Positions 31,614 to 40,609 of a DNA stretch of 64,000 nucleotides are shown here, piece after piece. Under the pieces are notes generated by a model. That model had not been told where the DNA came from and did not search any database. It saw nothing but the letters and a program-made list of their open reading frames with translations. A program made the position numbers and the translations under genes. Source of the stretch: Streptomyces sp. A1277 (GTDB lineage: Bacteria; Actinomycetota; Actinomycetes; Streptomycetales; Streptomycetaceae); assembly GCF_004795015.1 (NCBI RefSeq), contig NZ_SSBI01000007.1, positions 124,001 through 188,000 of the forward strand. Direction: 5' to 3'. Position 1 is the stretch's first letter. Each line of letters opens with the position of its first letter.

Positions 31614-34283
31614 ATGACGAGCCACGCAACTGAAGTCGAGCTGGAAAGCCTTCTCCACCAAGCCCTGCGGACCACCGGGACGGTCGCCCACTGGACGGCC
31701 GTCACCGACGAGGTGTGGTGCCGGGTCGCATCACGAGCCGGCACCGGGCCCGACCAGGGCTGGAAGTTGCACCTGTCGGCAACGGCCGCCTCCGCGCCGG
31801 CCGTTCTCGCCAAGGCCCTGGACGTACTGCTGCGGGACGAATCCCCCTTCAAGTTCGCGCGGTCGCTCGACCAGGTGAACGCCCTCAACTCCCGTGCCAC
31901 GCCCCGGGGGAGCTCCGGCAAGTTCCTCACCGTCTACCCCCGCTCGGACGCCGACGCGGTCCGGCTCGCCAGGGAACTGCACGCGGCGACGACCGGACTG
32001 GCCGGCCCCCGCATCCTTTCCGATCAGCCCTACGCCCCGTACAGCCTGGTGCACTACCGCTACGGCGCCTTCACGGGCCGGCAGCGGCTGTCCGACGACG
32101 GCCTGCTGATCTGGTACATCGAGGACCCCGACGGCAATCCCGTGGAGGACCAGCGCAGCGGCCGCTACTGCCCACCGCCTTGGGCGGTCTGCCCGTTCCC
32201 CGCCGCGGTGCCCCTCCCTCCGGACAAGGCCGACGCAGCGAGCGGTCAGGTGCTGCTCGGCGGCCGCTTCGAGGTACGGGAAGCGATCCGGCACACCAAC
32301 AAGGGCGGCGTCTACCGAGGCACCGACGTCCACACCGGCGCCCCCGTGGTCATCAAGGAGACGCGGCCGCACGTGGAGGGCGACGCCTCCGGCCACGACG
32401 TCCGCGACTGGCTGCGCGCCGAGGCCCGGACTTTGGAACGGCTCAAGGGCACGGGGCTCGCTCCGGAAGCGCTGGCACTCTTCGAACACGGACGCCACCT
32501 GTTCCTCGCCCAGAGCGAAGTCCCGGGCGTCAGCCTGCGGACCTGGGTCGCCGAGCACTTCCGGGACGTCGGAGGCGAACGCTACCGGGTCGACGCGCTG
32601 GCCCAGGTCGCGCGCCTGGTGGAGCTGGTCGCGGCAGCCCATGCCCACGGCTGCGTCCTGCGGGACTTCACACCCGGCAACGTCATGGTCCGCCCGGACG
32701 GCGAACTACGCCTCATCGATCTGGAGCTCGCCACCGCCGAGGCCGGCTCCTGCCTGCCGACGCGGGTGGGAACCCCCGGCTTCAGCGCCCCCGAGCGCCT
32801 GGACGACGCACCCGTATCCGTGACGGCCGACTACTACAGCCTCGGCGCGACCGCGTGCCTCGTCCTGGTCGGGAAGGTGCCGAACCTGCTCCCCGAGGAA
32901 CCGGCCACCAGGCCCGACGAGGAAAGGCTCGCCGCCTGGCTGGCCGCCTGCGCCGGACCCGCGAACCTCCCCGGCGGCGTGGCGGAAATGATCCTGGGCC
33001 TGATGAGGGACGATCCCGCCGAGCGCTGGGACCCGTCCCGGGCACGCGAGGCCCTCCGCAGGACGGACCCGGCACGCCCCAGGACGAGAACCGGCGCCCA
33101 AGTCCCCCCAGCAGAAGGCGAGGACCGGCACGATGCGGTCGCCGGGCTCGTGAACCACCTCATCGACTCGATGACTCCGGCGGACGACCGAAGACTGTGG
33201 CCCGTGTCCACCACGGCCGGACAGACCGACCCCTGCACCGTGCAGCAGGGAGCGGCCGGCCCCCTCGCCGTGCTGACGCGGTACTTCGAACTGACCGCGG
33301 ACCCCCGACTGCCCGACCTGATCTCGACGGCGGGCCATTGGGTCGCAGAGCGCACCGACACCCGCTCCACTCGGCCCGGCCTGCATTTCGGGGGCCGAGG
33401 AACGGCCTGGGCGCTGTACGACGCCGGGCGCGCCATCGACGACCCGGCCCTCGTCGAACACGCGCTGGCTCTGGCGCTGGCTCCACAGGAACCCGCGCTC
33501 CACCACGACATCACCCATGGCACCGCGGGCAGCGGAATGGCCGCCCTCCACCTCTGGCACCGCACCGGTGACCCGCGCTTCGCCGAACTGGCCGCCGACG
33601 CGGCCGACCGACTGGCGTCCGCCGCACAGCGCGGGCCGTCCGCGGTGAGCTGGGCGGTCCCGGCAGAAGCGCTTACCGGCGAGTCCGGCAAACGGTACCT
33701 GGGCTTCGCCCACGGATCCGCCGGCATCGGCTGCTTCATCCTCTCCACCGCGGTGGTCTCGCAGCGCCAGGAGCACCTGGACCTGGCGGTGGAGGTCGGT
33801 GAGCACCTGCTGCACAGCGCCGTATCCATCGGTGAGACGGTCCAGTGGCCCGCCCAGGCCGCTGACGAGCCCACCGCCCCGTACTGGTGCCACGGCGCGG
33901 CGGGCATCGGCACCTTCCTCGTGCGGCTCTGGCAGGTCACCGGTGACAACAGATTCGGCGACCTCGCCCGCCGCAGCACGCGGGCCGTCATGGAACGTGC
34001 GTCCCGCGCCCCCCTGTCCCAGTGCCATGGACTGGCGGGCAACGGCGACTTCCTGCTCGACATGAGCGCCGCCACAGGGGACCTGGCCTACCGCGCGATG
34101 GCCACCGAGACGGGCCGCCTTCTCGCCACCGAAGGAGCTCGCCGCCACGGACACGTGGTCTTCCCCAATGAGTACGGAGACGTATCGACCAGCTGGAGCG
34201 ACGGGTCCTCCGGGATCCTGGCCTTCCTCCTGCGGCTCCGTCACGCCGACCCCCGGCACTGGCTCGTCCAGCTGCCGGGCTGA
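31614..34283 (+). CDS. lanL: Class IV lanthipeptide synthetase (LanL)
   Basis: An 889-aa three-domain synthetase. Residues 1 to about 210 are the phosphoSer/phosphoThr lyase (WKLHLSATAASAPAVL, VYPRSDADAVRLA, PYSLVHYRYGAF). A Ser/Thr kinase-like domain follows (about 212-480) with VVIKE (Lys near 246), VLRDFTPGNVMV near 345 and LIDLELA. The C-terminal LanC-like cyclase (about 505-889) keeps the zinc ligands Cys759 (YWCHG), Cys804 and His805 (QCHG). Zinc ligands in a kinase-lyase-cyclase fusion mark class IV rather than class III. It phosphorylates and eliminates Ser/Thr of the precursor, then forms thioether rings. ATG 31614 has GAGAGGGA upstream. The precursor gene lies 43 bases downstream. 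Confidence 0.93.
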   Translation: MTSHATEVELESLLHQALRTTGTVAHWTAVTDEVWCRVASRAGTGPDQGWKLHLSATAASAPAVLAKALDVLLRDESPFKFARSLDQVNALNSRATPRGSSGKFLTVYPRSDADAVRLARELHAATTGLAGPRILSDQPYAPYSLVHYRYGAFTGRQRLSDDGLLIWYIEDPDGNPVEDQRSGRYCPPPWAVCPFPAAVPLPPDKADAASGQVLLGGRFEVREAIRHTNKGGVYRGTDVHTGAPVVIKETRPHVEGDASGHDVRDWLRAEARTLERLKGTGLAPEALALFEHGRHLFLAQSEVPGVSLRTWVAEHFRDVGGERYRVDALAQVARLVELVAAAHAHGCVLRDFTPGNVMVRPDGELRLIDLELATAEAGSCLPTRVGTPGFSAPERLDDAPVSVTADYYSLGATACLVLVGKVPNLLPEEPATRPDEERLAAWLAACAGPANLPGGVAEMILGLMRDDPAERWDPSRAREALRRTDPARPRTRTGAQVPPAEGEDRHDAVAGLVNHLIDSMTPADDRRLWPVSTTAGQTDPCTVQQGAAGPLAVLTRYFELTADPRLPDLISTAGHWVAERTDTRSTRPGLHFGGRGTAWALYDAGRAIDDPALVEHALALALAPQEPALHHDITHGTAGSGMAALHLWHRTGDPRFAELAADAADRLASAAQRGPSAVSWAVPAEALTGESGKRYLGFAHGSAGIGCFILSTAVVSQRQEHLDLAVEVGEHLLHSAVSIGETVQWPAQAADEPTAPYWCHGAAGIGTFLVRLWQVTGDNRFGDLARRSTRAVMERASRAPLSQCHGLAGNGDFLLDMSAATGDLAYRAMATETGRLLATEGARRHGHVVFPNEYGDVSTSWSDGSSGILAFLLRLRHADPRHWLVQLPG

Positions 34284-34326
34284 GCGGCAGAAAGTCTGCC
34301 GCCGACCCCAAGAGAAGGAGAATCCA

Positions 34327-34482
34327 ATGGAGACCCAGGACCTCGAACTGCTGGCCCACCTGCACGCCCTCCCGGAGACCGACCCCGTCGGCGCTGACGG
34401 AGCCCAGTTCTCGGCGACCTGCGAGTGCGTCGGCCTGCTGACCGTACTCAACACGGTCTGCATCGGCATCAGCTGCGCCTAG
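34327..34482 (+). CDS. lanA: Venezuelin-type lanthipeptide precursor
   Basis: A 51-aa peptide starting METQDLELLAHLHALPETDP, an acidic helical leader typical of class IV precursors. The C-terminal core contains TCECVGLLT and NTVCIGISCA, closely matching, from memory, the venezuelin family. The core region has Cys at 32, 34, 45 and 50 and Ser/Thr at 29, 31, 39, 43 and 49, enough for up to four (methyl)lanthionine rings. AAGGAG lies nine bases before ATG 34327. The leader cleavage site cannot be read from sequence, and no dedicated protease gene is seen nearby. Confidence 0.92.
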   Translation: METQDLELLAHLHALPETDPVGADGAQFSATCECVGLLTVLNTVCIGISCA

Positions 34483-34498
34483 GACCGGCACAACATCC

Positions 34499-34530
34499 GG
34501 CCGACGGCTGTCCCGGGGCAGCCGTCGGCC
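34499..34530 (+). terminator. Hairpin after the precursor gene (partial terminator)
   Basis: GGCCGACGGCTG pairs with CAGCCGTCGGCC around an 8-nt loop, 17 bases after the precursor stop. There is no T run. It probably stabilises or partly terminates the transcript, so that more precursor than transporter mRNA is made. Confidence 0.65.
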
Positions 34531-34657
34531 GGACCGCCGACTCGACCTCCGGCATGACTGTTCCCACGAAGCGCGACACGCGGGCCGGACAGCGCAAAGC
34601 CTCGTGTCACAGGCCGAGCGGAACCGAATGGCGACCACCAGACGAGGACCGGACCCC

Positions 34658-35776
34658 ATGCAGCTCCACACCGGTGACGACGACCTCACCCATACGGCCC
34701 TCGCAACGGCCGCCCTCACCAGCACGAACGCCGGCCAACCCCCTCCGGACTCCGAGTGCGCCATTCGCACCCGCGGCCTCACCAAGACCTACCCCGGACC
34801 GGACGGCACGACCACTCATGCCGTCAGAGGGCTTGACCTGGAGGTACGACAGGGGGAGACCTTCGCCTTCCTCGGCCCCAACGGCGCCGGGAAGTCCACC
34901 ACCATCGCCATGTTGTGCGCCCTGGCCCGCCCCACCGCCGGACACGCCACGGTGGCGGGCGCGGACGTGCTCGCACAGCCCCACCGGGTACGGCAACAGG
35001 TCGGCATGCTGTTCCAGCACAGCGCGCTCGACCCGGACCTGACCACCGAACAGAACCTGCGCATCCACGCACGTCTCTACGGGCTGCGCCGCGGCTACGC
35101 CCGGCAGCGCGCTGCCGAGGTCCTGGAGGTGGCCGGACTCACCGACCGGCGGCGTTCTCCCGTACGCACCTTGTCGGGCGGAATGCGGCGTCGCCTCGAG
35201 ATCGCCCGTCAACTGCTGCACGCGCCCAGCCTGTTGTTCCTGGACGAGCCGACCACCGGCCTGGACCCCCACGCCCGCGCACAGATCTGGGCGCACCTGT
35301 ACGCCCTGCGCGAGCGGCACGGCACCACACTCTTCGTCACCACCCACCAGTTGGAAGAGGCGGGAAACTGCGATCGCGTCGCCATCATCGACCGCGGCCG
35401 GCTGGTGGCACAAGGCACACCCCTCGCCCTGAAGGCCGCGATCGGAGACGACCGGGTCGTGCTGCACACCAGCGACGACGTGACAGCACACCAGGTCGTC
35501 CGCCGTCTCGCGTCCCCGGATCACTCCGTCACCGTGGGCATCGACGGGGTCTGCCTGCGCGTGCCGGACGGCAGCTCCTGGATCCCCCGCCTGTGCGCGG
35601 CACTGGAAGGCCACGGCATCGCCGTTCGCGCGGCTTCGGCGACCCCGCCCACGCTCGACGACGTCTTCTTCCACCACACCGGCCGCAGCATCCACGGCGC
35701 GCGCCCCGACCAGCCGCCGACCACTTCGCCCTCCACCTCGTGCGACGCCACGCCGGCAGCGGGCGGCGGCCGATGA
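34658..35776 (+). CDS. ABC transporter ATPase for lanthipeptide export (LanT-like)
   Basis: A DrrA-type ATPase of about 372 aa: Walker A GPNGAGKSTT, signature LSGGMRRRLEIAR, Walker B LLFLDEPTTGLDP and H-loop VTTHQLEEAG, with a C-terminal regulatory extension (about 110 aa). ATG 34658 is preferred (AGGA nine bases upstream); GTG 34604 and ATG 34628 are also in frame. It overlaps the permease gene by ATGA. It has no C39 peptidase domain, so it exports but does not cleave the leader. Venezuelin-type clusters also carry such a two-component exporter. Confidence 0.87.
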   Translation: MQLHTGDDDLTHTALATAALTSTNAGQPPPDSECAIRTRGLTKTYPGPDGTTTHAVRGLDLEVRQGETFAFLGPNGAGKSTTIAMLCALARPTAGHATVAGADVLAQPHRVRQQVGMLFQHSALDPDLTTEQNLRIHARLYGLRRGYARQRAAEVLEVAGLTDRRRSPVRTLSGGMRRRLEIARQLLHAPSLLFLDEPTTGLDPHARAQIWAHLYALRERHGTTLFVTTHQLEEAGNCDRVAIIDRGRLVAQGTPLALKAAIGDDRVVLHTSDDVTAHQVVRRLASPDHSVTVGIDGVCLRVPDGSSWIPRLCAALEGHGIAVRAASATPPTLDDVFFHHTGRSIHGARPDQPPTTSPSTSCDATPAAGGGR

Positions 35777-36639
35777 CCACCACACTGCCTCTCGACGCGC
35801 CCGGTACCCCCGGCGCCATGGCCGGTGACCGGCCGACACGCCTGCAACGGGAACTCCGCGCGATCCACGCCCTGATCTACCGCGATCTGCTGCGCCTGGC
35901 CTGCCAGCGCGCCCACACCACGCTGATGCTGCTCCATCCCGTGCTGTACCTCGTGATCCTGGGAGGCGGACTGGCCGCTCTGATCCCCAGCTCATCACTG
36001 GGGGTGGGCTACCAGACCTACCTCTTCCCCGGCATGCTGATGATGACGGTGCAGACCCCGGCCATTCTGGTCGGCATCCGTCTGATCACCGACCGGCAGA
36101 GCGGCTACCTGCGCGAACTCCTGATGGCCCCGGTCAGCCGCTCGACTCTGCTCCTGGGCAGCTGCGCCGGTGGCACGCTCGTCGCCACGGCCCAGGGCGC
36201 CGTACTGCTCAGCCTGGCCGGCGTAGTCGGTCTGCCCTACGACCCGCTCCTCCTGGCGCTGCTTCTCGCCGGGATGATCCTGATCTCCTTCACCATCACC
36301 GCCCTCGCGTTGACCCTGGCGGTGAGCCTGCGCAGGCCCGAGGCGTTCCACACGTTGCTCGGCGTGGTGATGATGCCCCTCCTGTTCCTCTCCGGCGGCT
36401 TCTTCCCCCTCCAGTCCCTCCCCGGCTGGACCCATGTCCTGGCCGCCGCGAACCCGCTCGCCTACGGCGTCGACCTGCTCCGTGGCAGCATTGCCCTGCA
36501 GGTACCGAACGGGACGGCCGTCGGTGGCCTCGAGTGGGCCGGCCGACAGCTCCCTCTTCCTCTGGAAGCGGCCCTGCTCCTGATCGCCGGCATAGGGGCC
36601 TTGATGTGGGCCGGCCATCGTTTCAAACGACTGGAGTGA
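35773..36639 (+). CDS. ABC-2 permease for lanthipeptide export
   Basis: A 288-aa DrrB-like permease with six helices. Landmarks are LLHPVLYLVILGGGLAAL, the coupling segment DRQSGYLRELLMAPVSRS and the late loop FPLQSLPGWTHVLAAANPLAYGVDLLRG, typical of daunorubicin-resistance-type ABC-2 proteins. ATG 35773 overlaps the ATPase stop (ATGA), so the two are translationally coupled. The long in-frame extension back to 34915 is an artefact in the ATPase gene. Confidence 0.88.
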   Translation: MTTTLPLDAPGTPGAMAGDRPTRLQRELRAIHALIYRDLLRLACQRAHTTLMLLHPVLYLVILGGGLAALIPSSSLGVGYQTYLFPGMLMMTVQTPAILVGIRLITDRQSGYLRELLMAPVSRSTLLLGSCAGGTLVATAQGAVLLSLAGVVGLPYDPLLLALLLAGMILISFTITALALTLAVSLRRPEAFHTLLGVVMMPLLFLSGGFFPLQSLPGWTHVLAAANPLAYGVDLLRGSIALQVPNGTAVGGLEWAGRQLPLPLEAALLLIAGIGALMWAGHRFKRLE

Positions 36640-36787
36640 GGCGCCGACAAGTCCCTCCGCACCGACCACGGGTCGCTGAGCGTTCCATGAGCGGATCATG
36701 CCCTGGTACGACGGCTGCGACCCGAGACCCGGGGGCTTGCGGCACCGCTGGTAGTCGCGGAGGACTTTGGCAACGCTGCCACCCGTC

Positions 36788-37558
36788 TCAGCCCGCGATG
36801 ACGGCCACGGCTGTGCGGCCGCCGTCCACATCCAGCACGGTGCCGTGCACAAAGGCCGCCTCGTCCGAGGCCAGGTAGACCACGGCCTGGCCGATCGCCT
36901 CGGGCAGGCCATGGCCACCGGCCGGGGTGCCCCGCATCATGACGTCGCCGGGATGGGCCGGGTCGCCGGCCGGGGTGGGCGTGTGGACCACACCGGGCGA
37001 AACGGCGTTGACACGGACACCCTGCGCACCGAACTCGGCGGCCCAGCTGCGCGTGAGGGACTCCATCGCCGCCTTGGACGAGCTGTAGACGGAGCCGACG
37101 GGGACGGCCAGCCTGGCGATCCAGGAGCCGAGGTTGACCACCGCGCCGCCCCCGGCCTCGATCATCGCGGGTGCCAGGGCGGCGGTGAGGAAGAACGGCG
37201 CCTTGACGTTGACCGCGTAGATCCGGTCGAAGGTCTCTTCGTCGGTGTCGGGCGTGGTGGGGCTGGGGTAGACGCCGGCGTTGTTGACCAGGATGTCGAT
37301 GCGGCCGCCGAGGGTGCGCAGCGCGTCCTCGGCGAGGGCGCGAGAGGCGGCCGAAGTGCCGTCGAGGTCGGCGGCCACGAAGTCCGCCCTGCCGCCCGCG
37401 CTGCGGATCTCGGCGACGACCTCCTCACCGCGCTCCCGGTTGCGGCCGGACACGGCGACATGCGCGCCCTCGGAGGCCAGGGCCACCGCGATGGCCCGTC
37501 CGATGTTGCTGGTAGCGCCGGTGACCAGGGCGTTTCTGCTGCTCAGGCGGTTACTCAT
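36788..37558 (-). CDS. Short-chain dehydrogenase/reductase (SDR)
   Basis: A 256-aa classical SDR: NAD(P)-binding TGATSNIG near residue 14, VSGRNRERGEE, DILVNNAG, the catalytic Ser in NLGSW, YSSSK (Tyr/Lys) and a C-terminal LASDEAAFVHGTVLDVDGG. ATG 37558 is chosen because the extension to 37837 would cross the divergent TetR gene and its operators. Substrate unknown. It is divergent from the TetR gene and is its likely target. Confidence 0.9.
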   Translation of the reverse strand: MSNRLSSRNALVTGATSNIGRAIAVALASEGAHVAVSGRNRERGEEVVAEIRSAGGRADFVAADLDGTSAASRALAEDALRTLGGRIDILVNNAGVYPSPTTPDTDEETFDRIYAVNVKAPFFLTAALAPAMIEAGGGAVVNLGSWIARLAVPVGSVYSSSKAAMESLTRSWAAEFGAQGVRVNAVSPGVVHTPTPAGDPAHPGDVMMRGTPAGGHGLPEAIGQAVVYLASDEAAFVHGTVLDVDGGRTAVAVIAG

Positions 37559-37628
37559 GATGCGGACGGCTCCCGTTCGGTGGGGTGGTGCGGACGAACT
37601 GACGAGCCCGATGGTGGTCCGCAAAAAA

Positions 37629-37644
37629 TGGACCCGCAAGTCCA
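37629..37644. promoter_or_regulatory. TetR operator candidate 1
   Basis: TGGACCCGCAAGTCCA has arms TGGAC/GTCCA and matches the core of the stronger palindrome 45 bases away. It lies 71 bases upstream of the SDR start, within the divergent intergenic region. Confidence 0.5.
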
Positions 37645-37673
37645 ATCCGAGGGGGAGAGGCGGCCCGACTAAA

Positions 37674-37691
37674 GTGGACCGCACGGTCCAC
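37674..37691. promoter_or_regulatory. TetR operator candidate 2
   Basis: GTGGACCGCACGGTCCAC is a perfect palindrome of 8-base arms around CA. It sits 13 bases before the TetR start codon, so binding would block its own expression. Together with the weaker copy at 37629 it supports autoregulation and repression of the SDR gene. Confidence 0.7.
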
Positions 37692-37703
37692 AGGAGGAGC
37701 GCT

Positions 37704-38312
37704 ATGCGTGGAACATTGACGGCCAAGGGCGAGGCCACCCGCGCCCGGATCATCCAGGGGGCTGCGGAGGTGCTGCGGGAGAAGGGCGTCGCGGCGGCCA
37801 CGCTGGACGACGTGCTGGCCCACACCCGCACGAGCAAGAGCCAGCTGTTCCACTACTTCCCGGACGGCAAGGACGCGCTGCTGCTCGCGGTGGCCCAGCT
37901 GGAGGCCGACCGTGTCCTGGCCGACCAGCAGCCGCACCTGGGCTGCCTGGATTCCTGGGCGGCCTGGTCACGCTGGCGCGACTCGGTCCTCGAACGCTAT
38001 GAGCGACAGGGCGACCACTGCCCGCTCGGCTCGCTGTTCCTGCAGGTCGGCCGGGACACCCCAGGAGCTCGGGCGATCGTGGTCGAACTGCTGAGGGAAT
38101 GGCAGGAGCAGTTGGCCGCCGGGGTGCGGACGATGCAGTCGGCGGGCCGCCTTCCGGCCGGACTCGACGCCGACCGGACAGCGGCGGCGCTGCTGGCGGG
38201 GATCCAGGGCGGGGTGTCGATCCTGCTGGCAACCGGCAGCTCCGACCACCTTCGCGCCGCCCTGGACCAGGGAATCGCCGGACTCCGAGCAGCCGCTGCA
38301 TCCGCAGGGTGA
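37704..38312 (+). CDS. TetR family transcriptional regulator
   Basis: A 202-aa regulator. The N-terminal HTH (TRARIIQGAAEVLREKGVAAATLDDVLAHTRTSKSQLFHYFPDGKDAL) is a textbook TetR DNA-binding domain. The C-terminal part, with CPLGSLFLQVGRDTPGAR and LLAGIQGGVSILLATG, resembles the LmrA/YxaF type of ligand domain. ATG 37704 has AGGAGG upstream. It is divergent from the SDR gene with palindromic operators between them. The ligand is unknown and may be the SDR substrate. Confidence 0.92.
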   Translation: MRGTLTAKGEATRARIIQGAAEVLREKGVAAATLDDVLAHTRTSKSQLFHYFPDGKDALLLAVAQLEADRVLADQQPHLGCLDSWAAWSRWRDSVLERYERQGDHCPLGSLFLQVGRDTPGARAIVVELLREWQEQLAAGVRTMQSAGRLPAGLDADRTAAALLAGIQGGVSILLATGSSDHLRAALDQGIAGLRAAAASAG

Positions 38313-38529
38313 GTCGCAGCCGGCCTCGCTTTCGGCGGCATCGGCCTCCCCGGCCGTCTCGCCACCATGCCCGCGATTTCGGTGCCGGCCTACAAGGCGT
38401 ACGCGTCCGCATCCCACACGGACCGCGCAGTCGCTCGCTGATACGAAAGGCTCACGGTCCGCAACGAGGCAACTGTGGGCGCACACGATTCGTGCGCAGG
38501 TCACCCGAGGTGGCGGGGCCAATGCACGA

Positions 38530-39066
38530 TCAGGCGTGGGCCCTGAAGCAGGCGGCGGCAGCGTCGATGAAGCGATCGTGTGCGGCGCGGGTGGTGTCCT
38601 GCGCTGCGGTGAGCGCTTCGATGCTCATGGCGGCATCGACCATGTCGTAGGTGGCGACGACCATCGCCTGGGCAGTGGTGTGGACAGTCCGGTCGGGCAC
38701 GAGGAGCCGCAGGGCAACCAGGGGGCGGGTGATGGCGGAACGGGTGACGTGGGACTTGGCACGCAGTTCTTCCAGCTCATCGTCGCCCGCGCCGCGTAGC
38801 TGAGCTTCCCCGCGCATCCACAGAGCCCGACGGTGGTCGGAGCCGGCTGAGGCGAGCGTGGTCACCGCGTCGAACCGGTCGCGCCGCAACTGAGCGGCGG
38901 CGGCCGCGCGTTCGGTGCGCCCTGCCGCCAGGTGCTGGAACGTGCCGGTGACGATCGCGCCGAGGAGTGTCCCGATGACGGCAAGGAGTGTGGTGATCAC
39001 TTTCTGCTCTCTGGTCGGCGTCCGGCCCCAGACGGTGCGCAAACGTGTGCGACCACCGATGAACAT
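38530..39066 (-). CDS. Membrane-anchored coiled-coil protein, hypothetical
   Basis: A 178-aa protein (from ATG 39066) with one membrane helix (VITTLLAVIGTLLGAIVTGTF). A long Ala/Arg/Glu-rich helical region follows, with ERAAAAAQLRRDRFDAV and SDHRRALWMRGEAQ. The motif REQKVITTL at the start of the helix recurs in an uncharacterised Streptomyces family, as I recall it. It may start at an internal GTG (VITTLLAV). No enzymatic motif. The N-terminal frame upstream to 39435 is non-coding in character. Confidence 0.65.
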   Translation of the reverse strand: MFIGGRTRLRTVWGRTPTREQKVITTLLAVIGTLLGAIVTGTFQHLAAGRTERAAAAAQLRRDRFDAVTTLASAGSDHRRALWMRGEAQLRGAGDDELEELRAKSHVTRSAITRPLVALRLLVPDRTVHTTAQAMVVATYDMVDAAMSIEALTAAQDTTRAAHDRFIDAAAACFRAHA

Positions 39067-39512
39067 CGTGAGCTGTGTGGACTGACGAACAGACGGTGGC
39101 CGCAGGCCACAGCATAGATCCGGTCCACGGGCGGAAGGCGTTCGAGATGACCACGGCGGCGGGCCGCCGAAGCCGCTCGGTCCGTGACGAACCACGCCTG
39201 CGGTCCGGGCGGTTGATTGACTCCGGAAGCGCTGGCGGGCCTTTCCCCGCGAGAACTGCTGGACGACCGTGGAGCGGGCAAGCGGAGCCCCGCACGGCGT
39301 GTATGCGCTCGGTGCCCTCGGCTGGCCGAGCCCGTACTCGTCGAGGTGCGGGGAAGAGGCTTTCGAACACGCGCAGCGCACCTGAACACCACCCTGTGCG
39401 CCCGCCGGGGCGACGAAGAGACTTCGATGCGCCACTGGCTAGGGTGCCCTTCTTGACCGCAGCCTCCAGCAGCCCCCAGCAACCGCCCTGGCCGGGCAGC
39501 ATCTGGCGACGG
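39067..39512. other. Intergenic stretch, no clear gene
   Basis: Open frames on both strands are Arg/Ser/Pro-rich with no domain. TAGGGT near 39438 could be a promoter -10 box for the following gene, but this is weak. Confidence 0.35.
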
Positions 39513-39556
39513 TAGGTGACGAGGTCCTCGGCCGGTTCGTCCGGGGTTCACAGCCG

Positions 39557-39946
39557 TTGCCCGGAGGCGGCCGTTCGAACGACCCGTTCTTCAGCCGGAA
39601 CAGGCGACTTGGCGACCGCACCGTCGTGCTGCTCCTGGGCACCGGGGACAGGGTTCAGGCTCGGCGACTGCTTCCGCGGCTCCGCCGCGCCGTCGAAGAC
39701 AGCGCGGTCCTGCAACAGCGAGCGGTGGAGGCGGTCGTTCACCGCTTCAGTACTGCCCCTCCGACCGAAGAGGAGCTGACGCAGTCCCACGCCGACCTTC
39801 TGCTCGACACCGTCGTGGTCGATGACGAGCGGGAAGTCGTCCTGCACCTCAACGATTCCTGCGGCGAACACATCATGGACGGCTACTGGCCCGCCGTACG
39901 CTTCGATGCGCAGAACCAGGTGGCCGACGTCACGATCGAGACGTGA
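39557..39946 (+). CDS. DUF2262-like hypothetical protein, start uncertain
   Basis: At least 129 aa ending ...EHIMDGYWPAVRFDAQNQVADVTIET, which resembles the C-terminal part of DUF2262-type proteins. The body (LLPRLRRAVEDSAVLQQRAVEAVVHRF) is helical. The coding frame is open upstream to about 39441 (VGDEVLGRFVRGSQP...) but has no ATG or GTG there. The TTG at 39557 is the only candidate, so the N-terminus may be missing or frameshifted. Function unknown. Confidence 0.55.
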   Translation: MPGGGRSNDPFFSRNRRLGDRTVVLLLGTGDRVQARRLLPRLRRAVEDSAVLQQRAVEAVVHRFSTAPPTEEELTQSHADLLLDTVVVDDEREVVLHLNDSCGEHIMDGYWPAVRFDAQNQVADVTIET

Positions 39947-40153
39947 GCGATCGTACGGAGCCCGGGCGTCGACTCCACGTTGGACAGCGCGGGGGCTCGC
40001 CGCAGCCCGGACCGGTGCCGGAGAAGCTCCGCGTGCCTCGCAGGGCGCATGTCAGTGGCTACACGGAACGCCAAGCTCTCCGTGCGCTACGAGACGACGG
40101 TACTGGTCGCAGCCGTGAACGGGTGGCTGTGATCAGCATCGACGCAACGGTCC

Positions 40154-40609
40154 TCAGACGATGTCGAATTCGTTGCCCTCGGGGTCCTGCATGGCGGCGG
40201 CGTAGAGCCCCGTGTCCGGCTCATCCCTGATCCGCAGCACGGTGGCACCGGCTTCGACCAGCCCTTCCACCGTGGCCTTGACCCGCAGCGTGCGAACGTC
40301 CAGTGGAACGTCATGGCCCCCACCGACCTTCAAGTCGAAGTGCCACCGGTTCTTGGCGGCCTTCGGCTCCGGAACCTGCTGGAACCACACCCTCGGTCCA
40401 CGACCCGCGGGATCGATGATCGATTCGGGAATGTCCCCGGCACCGGCCGGCAACTCTGCCTCGGGCACTCCCATCGCCGCCCAGTAGGCCCGCCATGTGG
40501 CGTGCCCATCCGGCGGAGGCTCAGGCACGTAGCCCAAGGCACCGGCCCAGAAGGTCACCATCCTCTGCGGATCGGAGCAGTCGATGGTCAGTTGCAGTGT
40601 CATCTCCAT
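40154..40609 (-). CDS. VOC family protein (glyoxalase-like)
   Basis: A 151-aa protein with the VOC fold: LQLTIDCSDPQRMVTFWAGALGY at the N-terminus, then WFQQVPEPKAAKNRWHFDLKVG, and the end motif MQDPEGNEFDIV. It belongs to the Glyoxalase_6-like group common in actinomycetes, which have possible metal ligands but mostly unknown substrates. ATG 40609 or ATG 40603 could start translation. The longer frame to 41524 is rejected because it runs across the opposing acetyltransferase gene. Confidence 0.8.
   Translation of the reverse strand: MEMTLQLTIDCSDPQRMVTFWAGALGYVPEPPPDGHATWRAYWAAMGVPEAELPAGAGDIPESIIDPAGRGPRVWFQQVPEPKAAKNRWHFDLKVGGGHDVPLDVRTLRVKATVEGLVEAGATVLRIRDEPDTGLYAAAMQDPEGNEFDIV

Noticed and set aside
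31614..34283. Class III (LanKC) assignment
   Set aside because: The cyclase domain keeps the Cys, Cys and His zinc ligands that class III cyclases lack.
34915..35772. Long N-terminal extension of the lanthipeptide permease
   Set aside because: It runs through the ATPase gene in another frame; the ATGA overlap at 35773 is the true start.
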